From Acanthochlamys bracteata (taxonomy: Eukaryota; Streptophyta; Magnoliopsida; Pandanales; Velloziaceae): 64,000 nucleotides of DNA. The DNA is taken from NCBI GenBank assembly GCA_019914995.1, contig CM034126.1:129001-193000 (forward strand), given 5' to 3'. This document shows, one piece after another, positions 25,797 through 36,931 of the stretch. The position numbers and the translations under genes were made by a program. The notes under the pieces are model-generated. The model searched no databases. It had not been told where the DNA came from and saw nothing but the letters and a program-made list of their open reading frames with translations. Position 1 is the first letter of the stretch. Each line of letters starts with the position of its first letter.

Positions 25797-28400
25797 ATGA
25801 CTCGACCAAAGTTTGAGCGCCCTAGGAATTTGGGAGGACTTGAAATCACTCCTAATTTGTATGTAGCAAATTGTGGCCCAGCTGTTGAAATTTCATTTGA
25901 AAAGATTGAATCTGAATTTGGGAAATTTGGGGAAGTGATTGGTGTTCATGCTGCTGATGAAAGCGGTGCTCGGGTAATTGTTTGCTTTCGTGAACTGAGT
26001 GCGGCTAAAGAAGCTTTCAAAAGATTAAACGGCTCCAGGTGTGTTGGACTTGGTGGAAGATCTCTTCATATACGTTACTCGGTTCCTCAGAAGACTCCTG
26101 AGGTTGAAAGAAAGAATCTTTATGCATCTTTTTATTCTTTATTATTCATATATTGTTTTTTAAAAAGAAAATTGCAAATTTGTTTTGCATGCTGTTATTT
26201 ATTTTCCCTTTAGAAGTTGTAAAATGTTGTTCTGTGGTTGCTCTGGCTTTATTATGTTTACAAGTAATTTTGATGATGATGTTTGTTTTGCTTTAGATTG
26301 CATAGCTACGTTTTATGAAGTCTAGATTTCTTCATAGGTGAGGAAAGCACTTTCTGTATCTTTTTCAGCAACGGAGTTGGCTATTCCAGGCATTTTCTTG
26401 GTACATGATTTTATCACACCCGAGCAAGAAGAGGTAATGTAGCATGTGCCTTACACAGGGTTTGAGCATATAGTAAGTCAACTTGTTCAGGTTACTGGAA
26501 CTTGGGATTTTTCTTAACCACTCGTCCTATGATAACTGCAGGACTTACTTGCATGTGTGGATAGTAGGCCCTGGAGAAATCTATCCAAAAGGAGAGTGCA
26601 ACACTATGGCTATGAATTCTTGTATGAAGTAAGTTGCACTGAGTAAGTATCTCGCCTATATTCATATTATAAAGAATTTAGTGTTCTTTATTTATGATGA
26701 TCATGTTCAAAGAAGGTCCATTTCACTTTTTGTTGGTTGTTTGTGCTTATCCCCGATCTGTTAAGTCAACCTGTTAAATATTACTTTCCTGATTTCTATC
26801 GTTTCAATTCGGAAGAATTTAGCTATCATTCCCATCCTGTCTTTGTTCTATGCCATTGTGCTCTTGTTTGGGTTGTGCCGTTGTGGTATATTTGACTGAT
26901 ATTTAGGGATACACCTCTGACAATATTTTAAGTTGAAAACTATCATATTTGCTATTGCCCTGTGGTAACAGAAAGCCTGCAATTTAATTATGAGGTCATG
27001 TTAAAACTTCAAATTTGATCATTTTAATGTCTCATAATGTGTTTTCACTGATTTGTGAGTTACAATTTAATACAAAATGCTCATCAAGCCTATCTATTTT
27101 TTCACTAGACGAGGAATGTTGATTCAAGACAGTTTCTGGGTGGTCTTCCATCCTTTGTCTCACTGGTGCTTGACAATATCTTATCATTTCCTGGCCTCAA
27201 TGAGAGTACTAACAAAACAATGGATCAGCTTACGGTATGCAATAACTTGTTTTGTTAGTTTTACAAACTTGCTAGTTCTTGTTGCCGATCAGATGCTTCT
27301 GTCGTAAATGGTTCATATTTTTTTCAGTATTGCTACTGCTCAAGGTTAAAATGCTGCAAGCAACTAATAGAAACTTTCCCATTCAAGTTATTACCTCTGT
27401 AAAAGGACTTGAAATTTCTGCTGATACAATGGTTTTGTTAGGTGAAACCTCTGAATTCATCTGTCATAACTGTTACAGGTGAATGAGTATCCACCCGGAG
27501 TTGGCTTATCCCCTCATATAGACACGCACTCTGCATTTGAGGAGCTTATCTTTAGCCTCTCCTTAGCTGGACCTTGCATTATGGAATTCAGGAAGTATGT
27601 CGAAGGATATTGGCCTTCTTCACCTCCTAATTTCACTGATGAGGAAGAGAATAGCGCAGACTCAAATTTAATAAGGAAAGCTGTTTTCCTCCCACCTCGA
27701 TCAATGCTTTTGATGTCTGGTGAAGGAAGGTATGCTTGGCAGCACTATATCCCACATCATAAGGTATGACGTGCCTGCACCTAGCTTAAGTTCTATTGTG
27801 CTTCTCTAAACTTCAATCTCTATTCCCCATGCTTGTGTTCATGATTTGTCTGTGTTCTGTAGCTGTTTATGTTGCAATACATTCTTGTTGCAGGTTGATC
27901 TTGTTGGCGAACAGGCAATAAGAAGATATTCCAGAAGAGTCTCTTTCACCTTTCGCAAGGTTTGGGAATGTTTCTAATTATCTAATCTCTTTAACAGTGA
28001 CTGTTATCTATAGATATAAGATGTATTCTAAGCTTTTATACATGTTGGTGCTTACTGAAATTTATCTTTGAAGGAAAAAATTGACAGATAAGAAATTTTA
28101 ACGCTATGCATTCTTTTTATACAATTATTGAACTTTGCAAGTATTCCAAGCCTTTTTATTTACAAATTATTAAACTTTTCAATTTTTTTCTCAAATTATT
28201 AAACTTTGAAGGCAAGAATTGATAGACAAGAACATACAATGCTATGCAATTCTTGTTTTCAAATTATGAAGCCTTTATACCTGCTGCGATTCTTGATGCA
28301 GGTAAGAAAGGCACCTTGCTGTTGTCAATACCTACAGTATTGTGATTCTCAAAATTCATCTCAAGCGAGAGAGACAGAGACAGTCAAGTCTGAGAAATGA
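25797..28400 (+). CDS. ALKBH8: ALKBH8-type RRM + AlkB tRNA wobble-uridine hydroxylase
   Basis: The Fe(II)/2-oxoglutarate dioxygenase ALKBH8 hydroxylates mcm5U at the tRNA wobble position. Seven exons (25797-26102, 26338-26433, 26542-26628, 27109-27234, 27479-27763, 27894-27959, 28302-28400) give 354 residues with matching phases. Residues about 18-95 form an RRM (LYVANCGPAV, GEVIGVHAADESGARVIVCF). The AlkB core follows. VNEYPPGVGLSPHIDTHSAF supplies His218 and Asp220, WQHYIPHHK probably supplies the distal His294, and RRVSFTFRK gives the 2-oxoglutarate arginines (around 315 and 321). A Cys-rich tail, APCCCQYLQYCDSQ, may bind zinc. There is no methyltransferase domain: plants keep this activity as a separate TRM9 protein, unlike animal ALKBH8. 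The closest Arabidopsis gene I recall is At1g31600. The PPR gene starts 381 bases downstream on the same strand. Confidence 0.93.
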
Positions 28401-28781
28401 AAAAATTTTGGTACTTCAAATTTTTCGTTGATTAAAATGATCCCTCTAGGAAAGAGGCACTGTTGTGTCTCCTGACCATGATTTCTGCTCCTCAACGCCA
28501 TTTTTGTAATGAAATAGTGCATTTTATCCTCCACAATGTGGCTTCAGCTAATTGATTTTGTGTATAAAGTATTTATTTATTGGGTTTAAATTGCTGGTGA
28601 TTTTCTTGCTGTTATTCTTATTAGTTGATACATATTGACGGTTCTATCAGTTGAAAATTTTCTTTCAACTGTCCCGTTAACAGCAACTCTACAGATTATC
28701 TTATCTCCCTTTTCTTTTCAAACCAATAAAAAACATGCTCACAACAGAAACAACTGCCTCTCCCCCGCCATCGACACCACC

Positions 28782-31208
28782 ATGTCCCACCTCCTTCAGC
28801 ACAGCCACTCGATTGCCGCCGCCGCCGCCGTGCCTCTGCAGCAGCACTCTCGAGATTCTGTTGAACGTCATGAACTGTTGTCCCTTCGTTTTCGTCTCAG
28901 TGAGCTCTGCCGCTCTGGTCGTCTTGATGCTGCCCGCCGTCTTTTCGACTCATTGCCTCGCCCACAACCAACTCTATTATCCAATGCTCTCTTGATCGGC
29001 TTTGTTTCCAACTCCCTACCATTCCAAGCTCTCTCTTTTTTCTTCACAAATCCCACCTTTTTCCTTTCCCCTGATCATTACTCCTACTCCTCTGTCCTCA
29101 CAGCTTGCTCTAACGCTTGTCAGCCTCTTCCCGGCCGATCAATCCATGCCCGGATCCTGCGCCGCTCTCCTCGATGGCCCAAGAATATAATCTTGAACAA
29201 TTCTTTGCTCAATATGTATGCTTCTACTTCACAGCCACCGTTTGCGGATGCCGTCTGCAACGTGTTCAACAGAATGCCGAGTAGAAATGCCGTTTCTTGG
29301 AACATTATGATTGGTTGGTATGCCAAGTGGGAGCTCCGGGTTGAGGCTTTAGAGATGTTTATGCAGATGATGGAAAATGGGATTCGGCCCACCCCAGTCA
29401 GTTTTGTCAATGTATTCCCTGCCATTACGAATCAGGGTCTTGCTGATGCATTGTATGGATTGCTTGTGAAGTTTGGAGGAATTTACGTTGACGATTTGTT
29501 TGTCGTAAGTTCAGTTATTTCTGCTTATTCGGAAATGTCAGACTTGCAGACAGCTAGGCAGGTATTTGATTGCGCTACAGAGAAGAACATTGAGGTTTGG
29601 AATACTATGTTCAGTGGGTATGTCCAGAATGGTCATTGTAATGAGGGGCTTGCTCTTTTTAGACTAGTTTTGGGGTCTGATTTGGTTAGCGCTGATGCAG
29701 TGACCTTCCTGACCGCTTTAATGGCTGTTTCACAATTGCAGCATGTCAGGTTGGGCCAGCAGGTCCATGGCTATCTTCTGAAGCGGAATTTGAGAACATC
29801 AGCAGTCATATTATGGAATGCGCTTCTAGTGATGTACTCTAGGTGTGGCTATGTGAAGTTAGCATTTGAACTGTTCCATCGGATGCGAGATAGAGACGTG
29901 GTCTCGTGGAACACTATGATCTCTGCTTTTATTCAGAATGGTTTAGACTTCGAGGGTATTTTGTTGGTTCATGAGATGCAGAAAGAAGGGTTCTCAGCAG
30001 ATTCAGTGACGGTGTTAGCTTTGCTCTCAGCAGCATCCAATTTGGCTGGCCTCAATATTGGCAGAGAAACTCATAGCTATCTCATCAGACATGGGATTCA
30101 GTTTGAAGGTATGCGGAGTTATTTGATAGATATGTACTCGAAGTCTGGATTGGTTGAGATTGCCTGGAAAATATTTGATTGTGACCAGTCAGAAGGGAGA
30201 GATCAAGTCACATGGAATGCAATGATTGCTGGCTATGTGCAAAACCGACAGAATGAACAGGCTATGTCCATATTCTGTGAAATGCTCGAGGACCACGAGC
30301 CCAATTCTGTGACTCTTGCATCAGTCCTCCCTACTTGTAACCAGGTTGGAGGCATAAAAACAGGAAAGGAGATTCATGGATTTGTGGTAAGGAGATGCCT
30401 AGATAATAATGTTTTTGTCGGTACTGCCTTAGTTGATATGTACTCCAAGCGTGGTGATATTCTCTCTGCTGAAAGAGTATTTGATAGAATGCTTGACAAG
30501 ACTACTGTTAGTTATACTACCATGCTAGCAGGTTTTGGCCAGCATGGTCTTGGCAGGAGAGCTTTATCTCTGTTCCAGAGTATGAAAGAATCTGGCTTGG
30601 AACCGGATGATGTCACTTTTGTAGCAATGATTTCAGCATGCAGCTATTCTGGGTTAGTTGAAGAGGGACTCTCTGTTTTTAGATCAATGGATAAATTAGG
30701 GGTTCTTGCCACATTCGAGCATCATTGTTGTGTCGTAGACATGTTGGGTAGAGCAGGCAGGTTGCAGGAAGCGTATGAGTTTATTCAGGAATTAGGAGAT
30801 TGCGGAAACTTTGTTGGAATATGGGGATCACTGCTTGCTGCCTGTAAAGTTCATGGAAATCTCGAGATGGCGAAGTTGGTTTCTGAAAGACTGTTTCAGA
30901 TTGAAGAGGGAAATAAAGCTGCAGGATATCACGTTCTTCTATCTAATGCTTATGCAGCAGAGGGTAAATGGGTACTTGTTGATAGAGTAAGGAAAAAGAT
31001 GAGGGAAAAAGGACTGAGAAAAGAGCCAGGGTTAAGTTGGATTGATCTTGGGGATTCAGCACATAAATTCATGTCTAGGGATCAGAACCACCCTGAACAT
31101 GATCAAGTTTATGCAATGCTCGAAGAGCTAGCTGCAGAGATGAAGTTGGCGAGTCACAAGCGTCTCGACGTGAACCTTGAGGATGGAGATTTTGATGTAG
31201 ACGAATAA
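28782..31208 (+). CDS. PLS-class pentatricopeptide repeat protein (E/E+), At3g22150/AEF1-like
   Basis: This intronless gene encodes 808 residues. The frame is open further upstream but has no ATG before 28782, so I start there. PPR repeats fill most of the protein, with P, L, and S variants such as NVVSWNTMI-like and MYSKSGLVEIAWKIFD. The C-terminus has E and E+ motifs (WGSLLAACKVHGNLEMAKL, GYHVLLSNAYAAEGKW, KEPGLSWIDL) but no DYW deaminase domain. Such proteins pick single cytidines for C-to-U editing in plastid or mitochondrial RNA. The central segment (YGLLVKFGGIYVDDLFVVSS, KNIEVWNTM) closely follows Arabidopsis At3g22150 (AEF1, atpF and nad5 editing), as I recall it. The Ser/His-rich N-terminus fits an organelle transit peptide. 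The target site is inferred from orthology only. Confidence 0.92.
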   Translation: MSHLLQHSHSIAAAAAVPLQQHSRDSVERHELLSLRFRLSELCRSGRLDAARRLFDSLPRPQPTLLSNALLIGFVSNSLPFQALSFFFTNPTFFLSPDHYSYSSVLTACSNACQPLPGRSIHARILRRSPRWPKNIILNNSLLNMYASTSQPPFADAVCNVFNRMPSRNAVSWNIMIGWYAKWELRVEALEMFMQMMENGIRPTPVSFVNVFPAITNQGLADALYGLLVKFGGIYVDDLFVVSSVISAYSEMSDLQTARQVFDCATEKNIEVWNTMFSGYVQNGHCNEGLALFRLVLGSDLVSADAVTFLTALMAVSQLQHVRLGQQVHGYLLKRNLRTSAVILWNALLVMYSRCGYVKLAFELFHRMRDRDVVSWNTMISAFIQNGLDFEGILLVHEMQKEGFSADSVTVLALLSAASNLAGLNIGRETHSYLIRHGIQFEGMRSYLIDMYSKSGLVEIAWKIFDCDQSEGRDQVTWNAMIAGYVQNRQNEQAMSIFCEMLEDHEPNSVTLASVLPTCNQVGGIKTGKEIHGFVVRRCLDNNVFVGTALVDMYSKRGDILSAERVFDRMLDKTTVSYTTMLAGFGQHGLGRRALSLFQSMKESGLEPDDVTFVAMISACSYSGLVEEGLSVFRSMDKLGVLATFEHHCCVVDMLGRAGRLQEAYEFIQELGDCGNFVGIWGSLLAACKVHGNLEMAKLVSERLFQIEEGNKAAGYHVLLSNAYAAEGKWVLVDRVRKKMREKGLRKEPGLSWIDLGDSAHKFMSRDQNHPEHDQVYAMLEELAAEMKLASHKRLDVNLEDGDFDVDE

Positions 31209-31640
31209 CTTATACAGTTGAGGTTACATGAGGTGAACTGTTAAAATCAGTTGTCCAGCATATTAAGCTTGGTTTATTGGTTGAAAGTTGGATTTTTGAA
31301 ACCGATGGTATCCTTACATGTTGTCCAGCATAACTGATCTCTGATCTATCTCGCCACTGTCTTCGCGTTGCAGAACTCATTGAGGACTCTGTAAACTGAG
31401 AATGAGGACTCCGGAAACTGAGGTAGCTTGTGCTTCTCTTTTATGCCATCTTGCAAAGTTAGTTTCCCATTTAAGAGGATAGTTTCGTCATGCATATGTC
31501 TAATGATTTTTTATATGTTTTTGTTTGTCAGGAAATGATCATACTGTTGTTGATGCAAGAACCCTATCTCCGGCAATACTAGCAGGAAGTGATCGGTGCA
31601 ATGATGTCCTTCCTTGATTGAAAATCAGAGTACTGTAGTC

Positions 31641-31856
31641 TGTATTTGTTCTTATCTTGGTTAATATAATCTGATTCTTGCACGATAGTCATTTCTTTCC
31701 CTCATAGCGTGACTCCGCTTCTCAAACTACAAGTCCTTGTTTCTGAATCAGCCTACGTACAGGTGTGTTATTTGTATTAGTTTCGTGGTGTTGTATTTGT
31801 TCTTGTCTTGGTTAATAACAATGATTCTTGCACGATTCTCATGCTTTCCCACATTA
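31641..31856. repeat. Diverged direct duplication, about 150-base offset
   Basis: The block at 31641-31705 (TGTATTTGTTCTT, TCTTGGTTAATA, GATTCTTGCACGAT) recurs at 31792-31856 with a few changes. Smaller echoes nearby are TTGTCCAGCATA at about 31252 and 31321 and GAGGACTC...AAACTGAG twice near 31.38 kb. Confidence 0.7.
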
Positions 31857-31955
31857 AGCAAGGACTTAAGTATCGTCTGAAATTACTTAAAATGAAATAC
31901 GTTTTAAAATTTATGTTTTTCTAAAAGTAAATTTATATTTTTAGTTCTATACATG

Positions 31956-31961
<6 letters not shown>

Positions 31962-31989
<28 letters not shown>
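31962..31989. repeat. TA dinucleotide microsatellite
   Basis: Alternating A and T run for about 25 bases in AT-rich spacer DNA. Confidence 0.8.
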
Positions 31990-31990
<1 letters not shown>

Positions 31991-32735
31991 TCATTTTATG
32001 CACATATTATTCTATATAAAATGTATTGAAAGTTCGAAATTTAATTTTCACTATTATGTACAAAAAACTATGAATTAAAAATAAAATAATAAAATTTTAT
32101 TTTAATTTAATTACGAATTAATCTTTATTTAATTTCTTAATTAAGATACTAGGAAAAAAAATTATAGTTTATAATTTTGTTAAATTATTTTTATCATATA
32201 TCTTGATTAAAAAACGGATTGAAATTGATTCATAACTTTAAACTGAAATCTTATTAGCGGTGTTCAAGATTCAAAATTTTTTATATCAGTAGTAGGAATT
32301 AAAATTTAAGCTTTTTGAGGCACTTTTATATATATATATATAGATATAGATATATAATTATAAAATAGAAAAAGTTTTTTTTGAAAAAATTAGAACAAAG
32401 ATGCAGAAAAACACAGTTAAGCATCACGTGAATGAACACGTCAGAATGTTGTTTCGGAGACATTTGGAGAATTATCGAAGAGTTGTATCTGTGTATTGTT
32501 ATCGTTCTTATTAAATTGCAGATATTATGATTACTTAAAACTTCTAGAAGTCAATTTACATAACCACAGACACAACTTGGGATGGGAACCCCTTCACTCG
32601 TTGAAAATTCAAAGGGATACAAACAATGCCTTAAAAGTTACTGCTTGGATCGTTTGACAAGACAGTGCATTTTGTTAACTTCTGTCTTCAAACTACTTCA
32701 TGCATCCATCTACGGCTATACCTGATCGTTTACAT

Positions 32736-32745
32736 ATATATATAA
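32736..32745 (+). promoter_or_regulatory. Probable TATA box of the GDSL gene
   Basis: A TATATATATA-type element followed by AACC lies about 55-60 bases before the ATG at 32798, consistent with a short leader. Motif evidence only. Confidence 0.4.
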
Positions 32746-32797
32746 ACCATAAAAGCAGAAAACATCAATCAATTGTAAAGTTTTTATATAGAACAAT

Positions 32798-34756
32798 ATG
32801 AATAACTCGGAGTTCGTTGGGTTTGCATTGGCTTCTTTTGTACTCTCCGCAATACAAATTGCAGCCATGCCAACCGGAGGAAACTTCTCAGCGATGTTCG
32901 TCTTTGGTGACTCCACGAGTGATACCGGAAACCTTCTCACGTATGTCGCTGGTGAGTTCACACATGTCGGGCAGTTCCCATATGGCGTGACCTACTTCCA
33001 TCACCCTACCGGCCGGTTCTCTGATGGCCGCATCATCATCGACTTCCTGGGTACCTACCTTTCATCTTTACCTCCATTTAAGACATGCGAGGGCTACATG
33101 TACACCGAATCACATTATATATATTAATTGGTGCGATATGTCTATTTTACAGCGGAGGCTTTAAGATTGCCATTTCTGCCGCCGTTCTTAGCAGGACCAG
33201 CTGATCATGGTTTTCGACAGGGTGCGAACTTTGCATTTGCGGGTGCTATGGCTTTGGATGCAGACTTCTTCCTGGAGAGAGGGATGGATCATGTATTCAC
33301 CAACTACTCACTGCGTGTGCAAACACAGTGGTTCAAGGAGCTTTTGCTCTCGCGTTTCTCAGAGACAGGTACTACTTTTTTGTAGATCAACAATGAAGTT
33401 CAATATTAAAATAAATTCTACTTTTACGTACTGCAGCTCTTTCTTTACAAAGAACTGGAACTAAAACACAGCTATAGATTTCTTCTTTTAATTATGCGAG
33501 CAACTCGATCGTTTTCTTCTTAACATATCAACCAGACATGCATGATGTGTTTCTTAATTAAGCTGAAAAGCAGCGCAGATAGATCAGCCCAAAATAATAC
33601 GAACGATTATCGGGGAACAATGACTTCGTCTCTGTTGGTTTGCTTCTTATTATTTACATACATATATACATGCGTGTAAGTGTTAGTTGTAGCAGTAATA
33701 AAGAGCAGAAGCTAGCTAAAATCACACAGTAAAATCAGGTCATACTAATTTTTTACGAGCTTGCTACTAAGCCTGTTCACTTAATTTGCTGGATATATAG
33801 TAACCATGCATGCATGCAGAGCGGATGGAGCTCCTAGAAAACTCACTTTTTGTTGTCGGAGAAATTGGAGGGAATGACTACGGCCATCCGCTGGGAAACG
33901 GCATGCCTTTGAGCAAGGTCGAGACCTTCATGCCGCACGTTGTCCATTCCGTGATGGCAACTGTTAATGTATACACCTTTCTCTTTCAAGACGTATAAAT
34001 CACTACTTAAATTTTCTCTACTAAATCTATGTATAACTTAATTTGTTCACCCAAACAAATCATGCGTTTGTAATAAATTAGTGGGTCATTTCAAGATGGT
34101 TGCAATTAATGAGTTCTCTCGACTTAATTATTATCTAGGAACTGATCGAGCTTGGAGCGAAGATGATCATGGTTCCAGGAACATTTCCATTGGGTTGCAT
34201 GCCGGCGTTGCTCACAGAGTTACAAACCCCCCGGGAAGAAAATGATTATGATGAAACAGGTTGTATGAAGAAGGTGAACGAGCTCGCCAAACATCACAAC
34301 AAATATTTGCAACAGCAGCTGCTTAGAGTTGATCAATTTGCGAACCCTGGAGTCACTATCGTCTACGCTGATTTCTACGAAGCTACGATGAGAATCTTGA
34401 GATCACCGGATAAATTCGGTGAGGTTTCGTAATTAGAAATTCTTTCAATATGTTAATAATCATGTTTATGCACTACTCTGGCATGGTACGTGCGTATTGA
34501 AGAAAAATGATTCGACAATGTGAATTAATATATAGGATTCAACGATGTTGCTCATCCGTATGCGTGTTGCGGCGGCGGAGGACCTTACAACTACAACTTA
34601 TCGGCCGAGTGCGGGTGCGTTGGATCAAAAGCTTGCAGCGATCCATCCAAGTATGTTTACTGGGACGGACACCACTTAACGGAAGCTGCTTGTGAAATAG
34701 TTTCTGCAAGCATTCGAAGATATATTGCACGTACGCCTTTTTCCCCCGTGGATTAA
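32798..34756 (+). CDS. GDSL esterase/lipase (SGNH hydrolase), secreted
   Basis: Five exons (32798-33050, 33153-33368, 33820-33968, 34139-34418, 34536-34756) with agreeing phases encode 372 residues. A hydrophobic N-terminus (about 1-23) looks like a secretory signal. Block I is FVFGDSTSDTGN, so the name motif is GDST with nucleophile Ser39. Block III is GEIGGNDY with Asn175, and block V is YWDGHHLTEAA with Asp343 and His346. All catalytic positions are kept. The sequence matches the Arabidopsis At1g28580-At1g28670 / At1g31550 clade (HPTGRFSDGR, PYACCGGGGPYNYN). These hydrolases act outside the cell or in the vacuole on acyl esters; substrates are usually unknown. The segment before exon 3 is shorter than usual in the clade, lacking the Cys-rich bit around the intron. 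Confidence is high for the family and low for the substrate. Confidence 0.92.
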
Positions 34757-35997
34757 TTCTCGTACTACTTACTAGATAAGCTTGCTATTAGATATATTAT
34801 TATATCTAGGGCTAGGCTCATTCATATTAATTATTTGTACAGTATTGTATATACGCATATTAATTTGTATGAACTCTAGCGATGATTTATTATAAAAATT
34901 CATTTTATTCTTCTTTCTTAGGTTAGTGATCAGTTTTTTTCTTTTGCAAATTAATGTACGCCGACTTTAATCATTAAAGATGTATTTCAAACGTCCGTAA
35001 TTTTATTCTTTTAATCAAATTTAAAATTTTAAATAATTTATATATTTTATTTGTATAAAAAAATTAAAATATTACTTTTATATAGAACTCTAATTTTAAT
35101 TTTTTTATTTACACACTTTCTAATTCTATTGTATTTTTCAATTTTTATTGATTCTTAAAAGCTATTGACATGTACATATTGAACTCTACTTTCAACTTAT
35201 TTTTAAAAAAATTTTATTTTTTATTTGTTATTTTTACAAAATTTAATTATAAATATTTAAAATACGCGCTAAATTTTATATATATATATTTTTTTTCTTT
35301 CTCTCGTTCAAAAGAGCTGTAAAATAGAGGAAGCTAGGATATATGCATGAATACCGTTCTTTTAAAGTTTGCTAAGAATAAAAAGTGTGCACTCTTAATT
35401 TAAGAGTTGAGTGCAATCAATCGCATTATAACACGACTCATACTATATCTTCAAATGTAGCCTTCTTAATTCTTAGATTTCGCTAACTAATAATTAAGCT
35501 AACTGGTTATTTATTTTAACAGGGGAAATTCAAAATGACTTTTAACTTGAGATCATTAATTGATGAACAGCTTGTGTATGCGTTTGAGTTTTTCATATGA
35601 ATAAAATTCAAAGTAACAAACTAATTTGGCGGTTGAACTTTTGCTGCAATAAGATGAAATTATTGTTTTAATAAGAAAGTCAAACCAAAGGAATCGTACA
35701 AGTTTTTCTAATAATAAACCATATATATCTTTAACGTTAGAAAATAACGAATAGAATACTTTTTAATGATTTCTGCTAATATGCTCTTAATTTAAACGAA
35801 ACAACAATTTAATTATAATAATATATATGCTAACGAAAGAATTACATAAATCAATCTGTTTATCTGAGGACAACACGTACGGGTAGATCGAATATTAATT
35901 AATCTTGAAGTATTATTTTTTAAAATAATAAAAACTAACTACATATTAGTCTCTATTATTACTGCATTAGCAATCTGTTTTAGAAACTAAATCGGTA

Positions 35998-36220
35998 TTG
36001 CTCTAGATAATAGCGACCAACCAACCGACCATCATCTTGTCGCTACTTTGATAACCTAGTGATTAACTGGTTGCTATTTGTTGAGCAACATGATCGTGCA
36101 GTTGACTGGTCGCTATACGTACAGCGACCGACCTCTGAGTCGGTCATCGTTACCCTCACATCAACGACTGGTATTTATTTTGCTCGCCTTTACCTAACTA
36201 ATAGCGACCGGTGATTTTGT
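35998..36220. mobile_element. Remnant with repeated AGCGACC / GGTCGCT words
   Basis: AGCGACC and its inverse (TCGCTA, GGTCGCTA) recur at least five times in 220 bases, including the palindrome-like GACCGACCTCTGAGTCGGTC. Repeated short words in both orientations resemble subterminal repeats of plant CACTA-type transposons. No terminal CACTA ends or transposase were seen. Confidence 0.35.
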
Positions 36221-36744
36221 GTTGGCCAATTACTTCACATCAGACATTATACATTTTGTAAAACTTTTTACAGTATTTCATAACAACTTTTTAAAATTTA
36301 ACAAATACAAAAAAATTATAGATCATTATTTTTTACGTGTATAATTTTTTTAATAAAAATATCAAACTTATTAGTTTAAAAAAAAAATTAATATTTTTTA
36401 TTCAAAAAATTTTTAAATATTATTTATTCAAAAAATTTTTGTTTTATAAGTAATACCAAACTTTTGAATTGTCATTTATTCCTGCTAACTTTTTATCATC
36501 TCAATGCAAGTCTGCAACTAATAATTCGGCTACCCGTATGCTACCAACAAAACAACCATGAAGCTTGCACATGAATTTTCAAACAAATAAATAAATAAAT
36601 GCTTCATGTAAGTTTCAAAACCAAAGAATTATATCTTAATAAATACAAAATATATACAAGAAAATTTTAGTTTTTATTCTAGAAGACATGAAATGAGACC
36701 AATATTTTAAAGTATTTTTTTATTATTTCTAATGACAGATAGAC

Positions 36745-36769
36745 GCCCAAGGCCCACTTCTTCAGCCCA
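36745..36769 (+). promoter_or_regulatory. Cluster of site II-like (TGGGCY) elements upstream of POLD4
   Basis: GCCCA, GGCCCA, and AGCCCA lie within 25 bases, about 165-190 bases before the POLD4 start. Read on the other strand they are TGGGC(G/C/T). TGGGCC/T elements are known in promoters of PCNA and other genes active in dividing plant cells, which suits a replication gene. Confidence 0.5.
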
Positions 36770-36931
36770 CTCCTTCTCTAACAAGGAAACCTTTCTATTT
36801 TATCTATAAAAATTAAAAATAAAACCAGCGTTGGGGTTCTTCTGAAACATTTTCAAAAATTTTCAAACAAATCAAACTTTGTTCTTCTATACTTGATCAT
36901 TTCAATCCCACCAGCGATAAACTATCGATCT

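Larger units (their letters stand above)
31209..32797. other. PPR 3' flank and AT-rich spacer
   Basis: The first 650 bases contain several short direct duplications (see repeat entry). A TA dinucleotide run lies at about 31962-31989. The rest is AT-rich until the GDSL promoter. No gene is supported. Confidence 0.6.
34757..36931. other. AT-rich spacer with transposon-like remnant and POLD4 promoter
   Basis: The stretches at about 35.0-35.3 and 36.3-36.5 kb are low-complexity A/T. At 35.99-36.24 kb is a GC-richer island of GCGACC/GGTCGC words (separate entry). The last 200 bases are the POLD4 promoter with site II-like words. No gene is supported. Confidence 0.6.
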
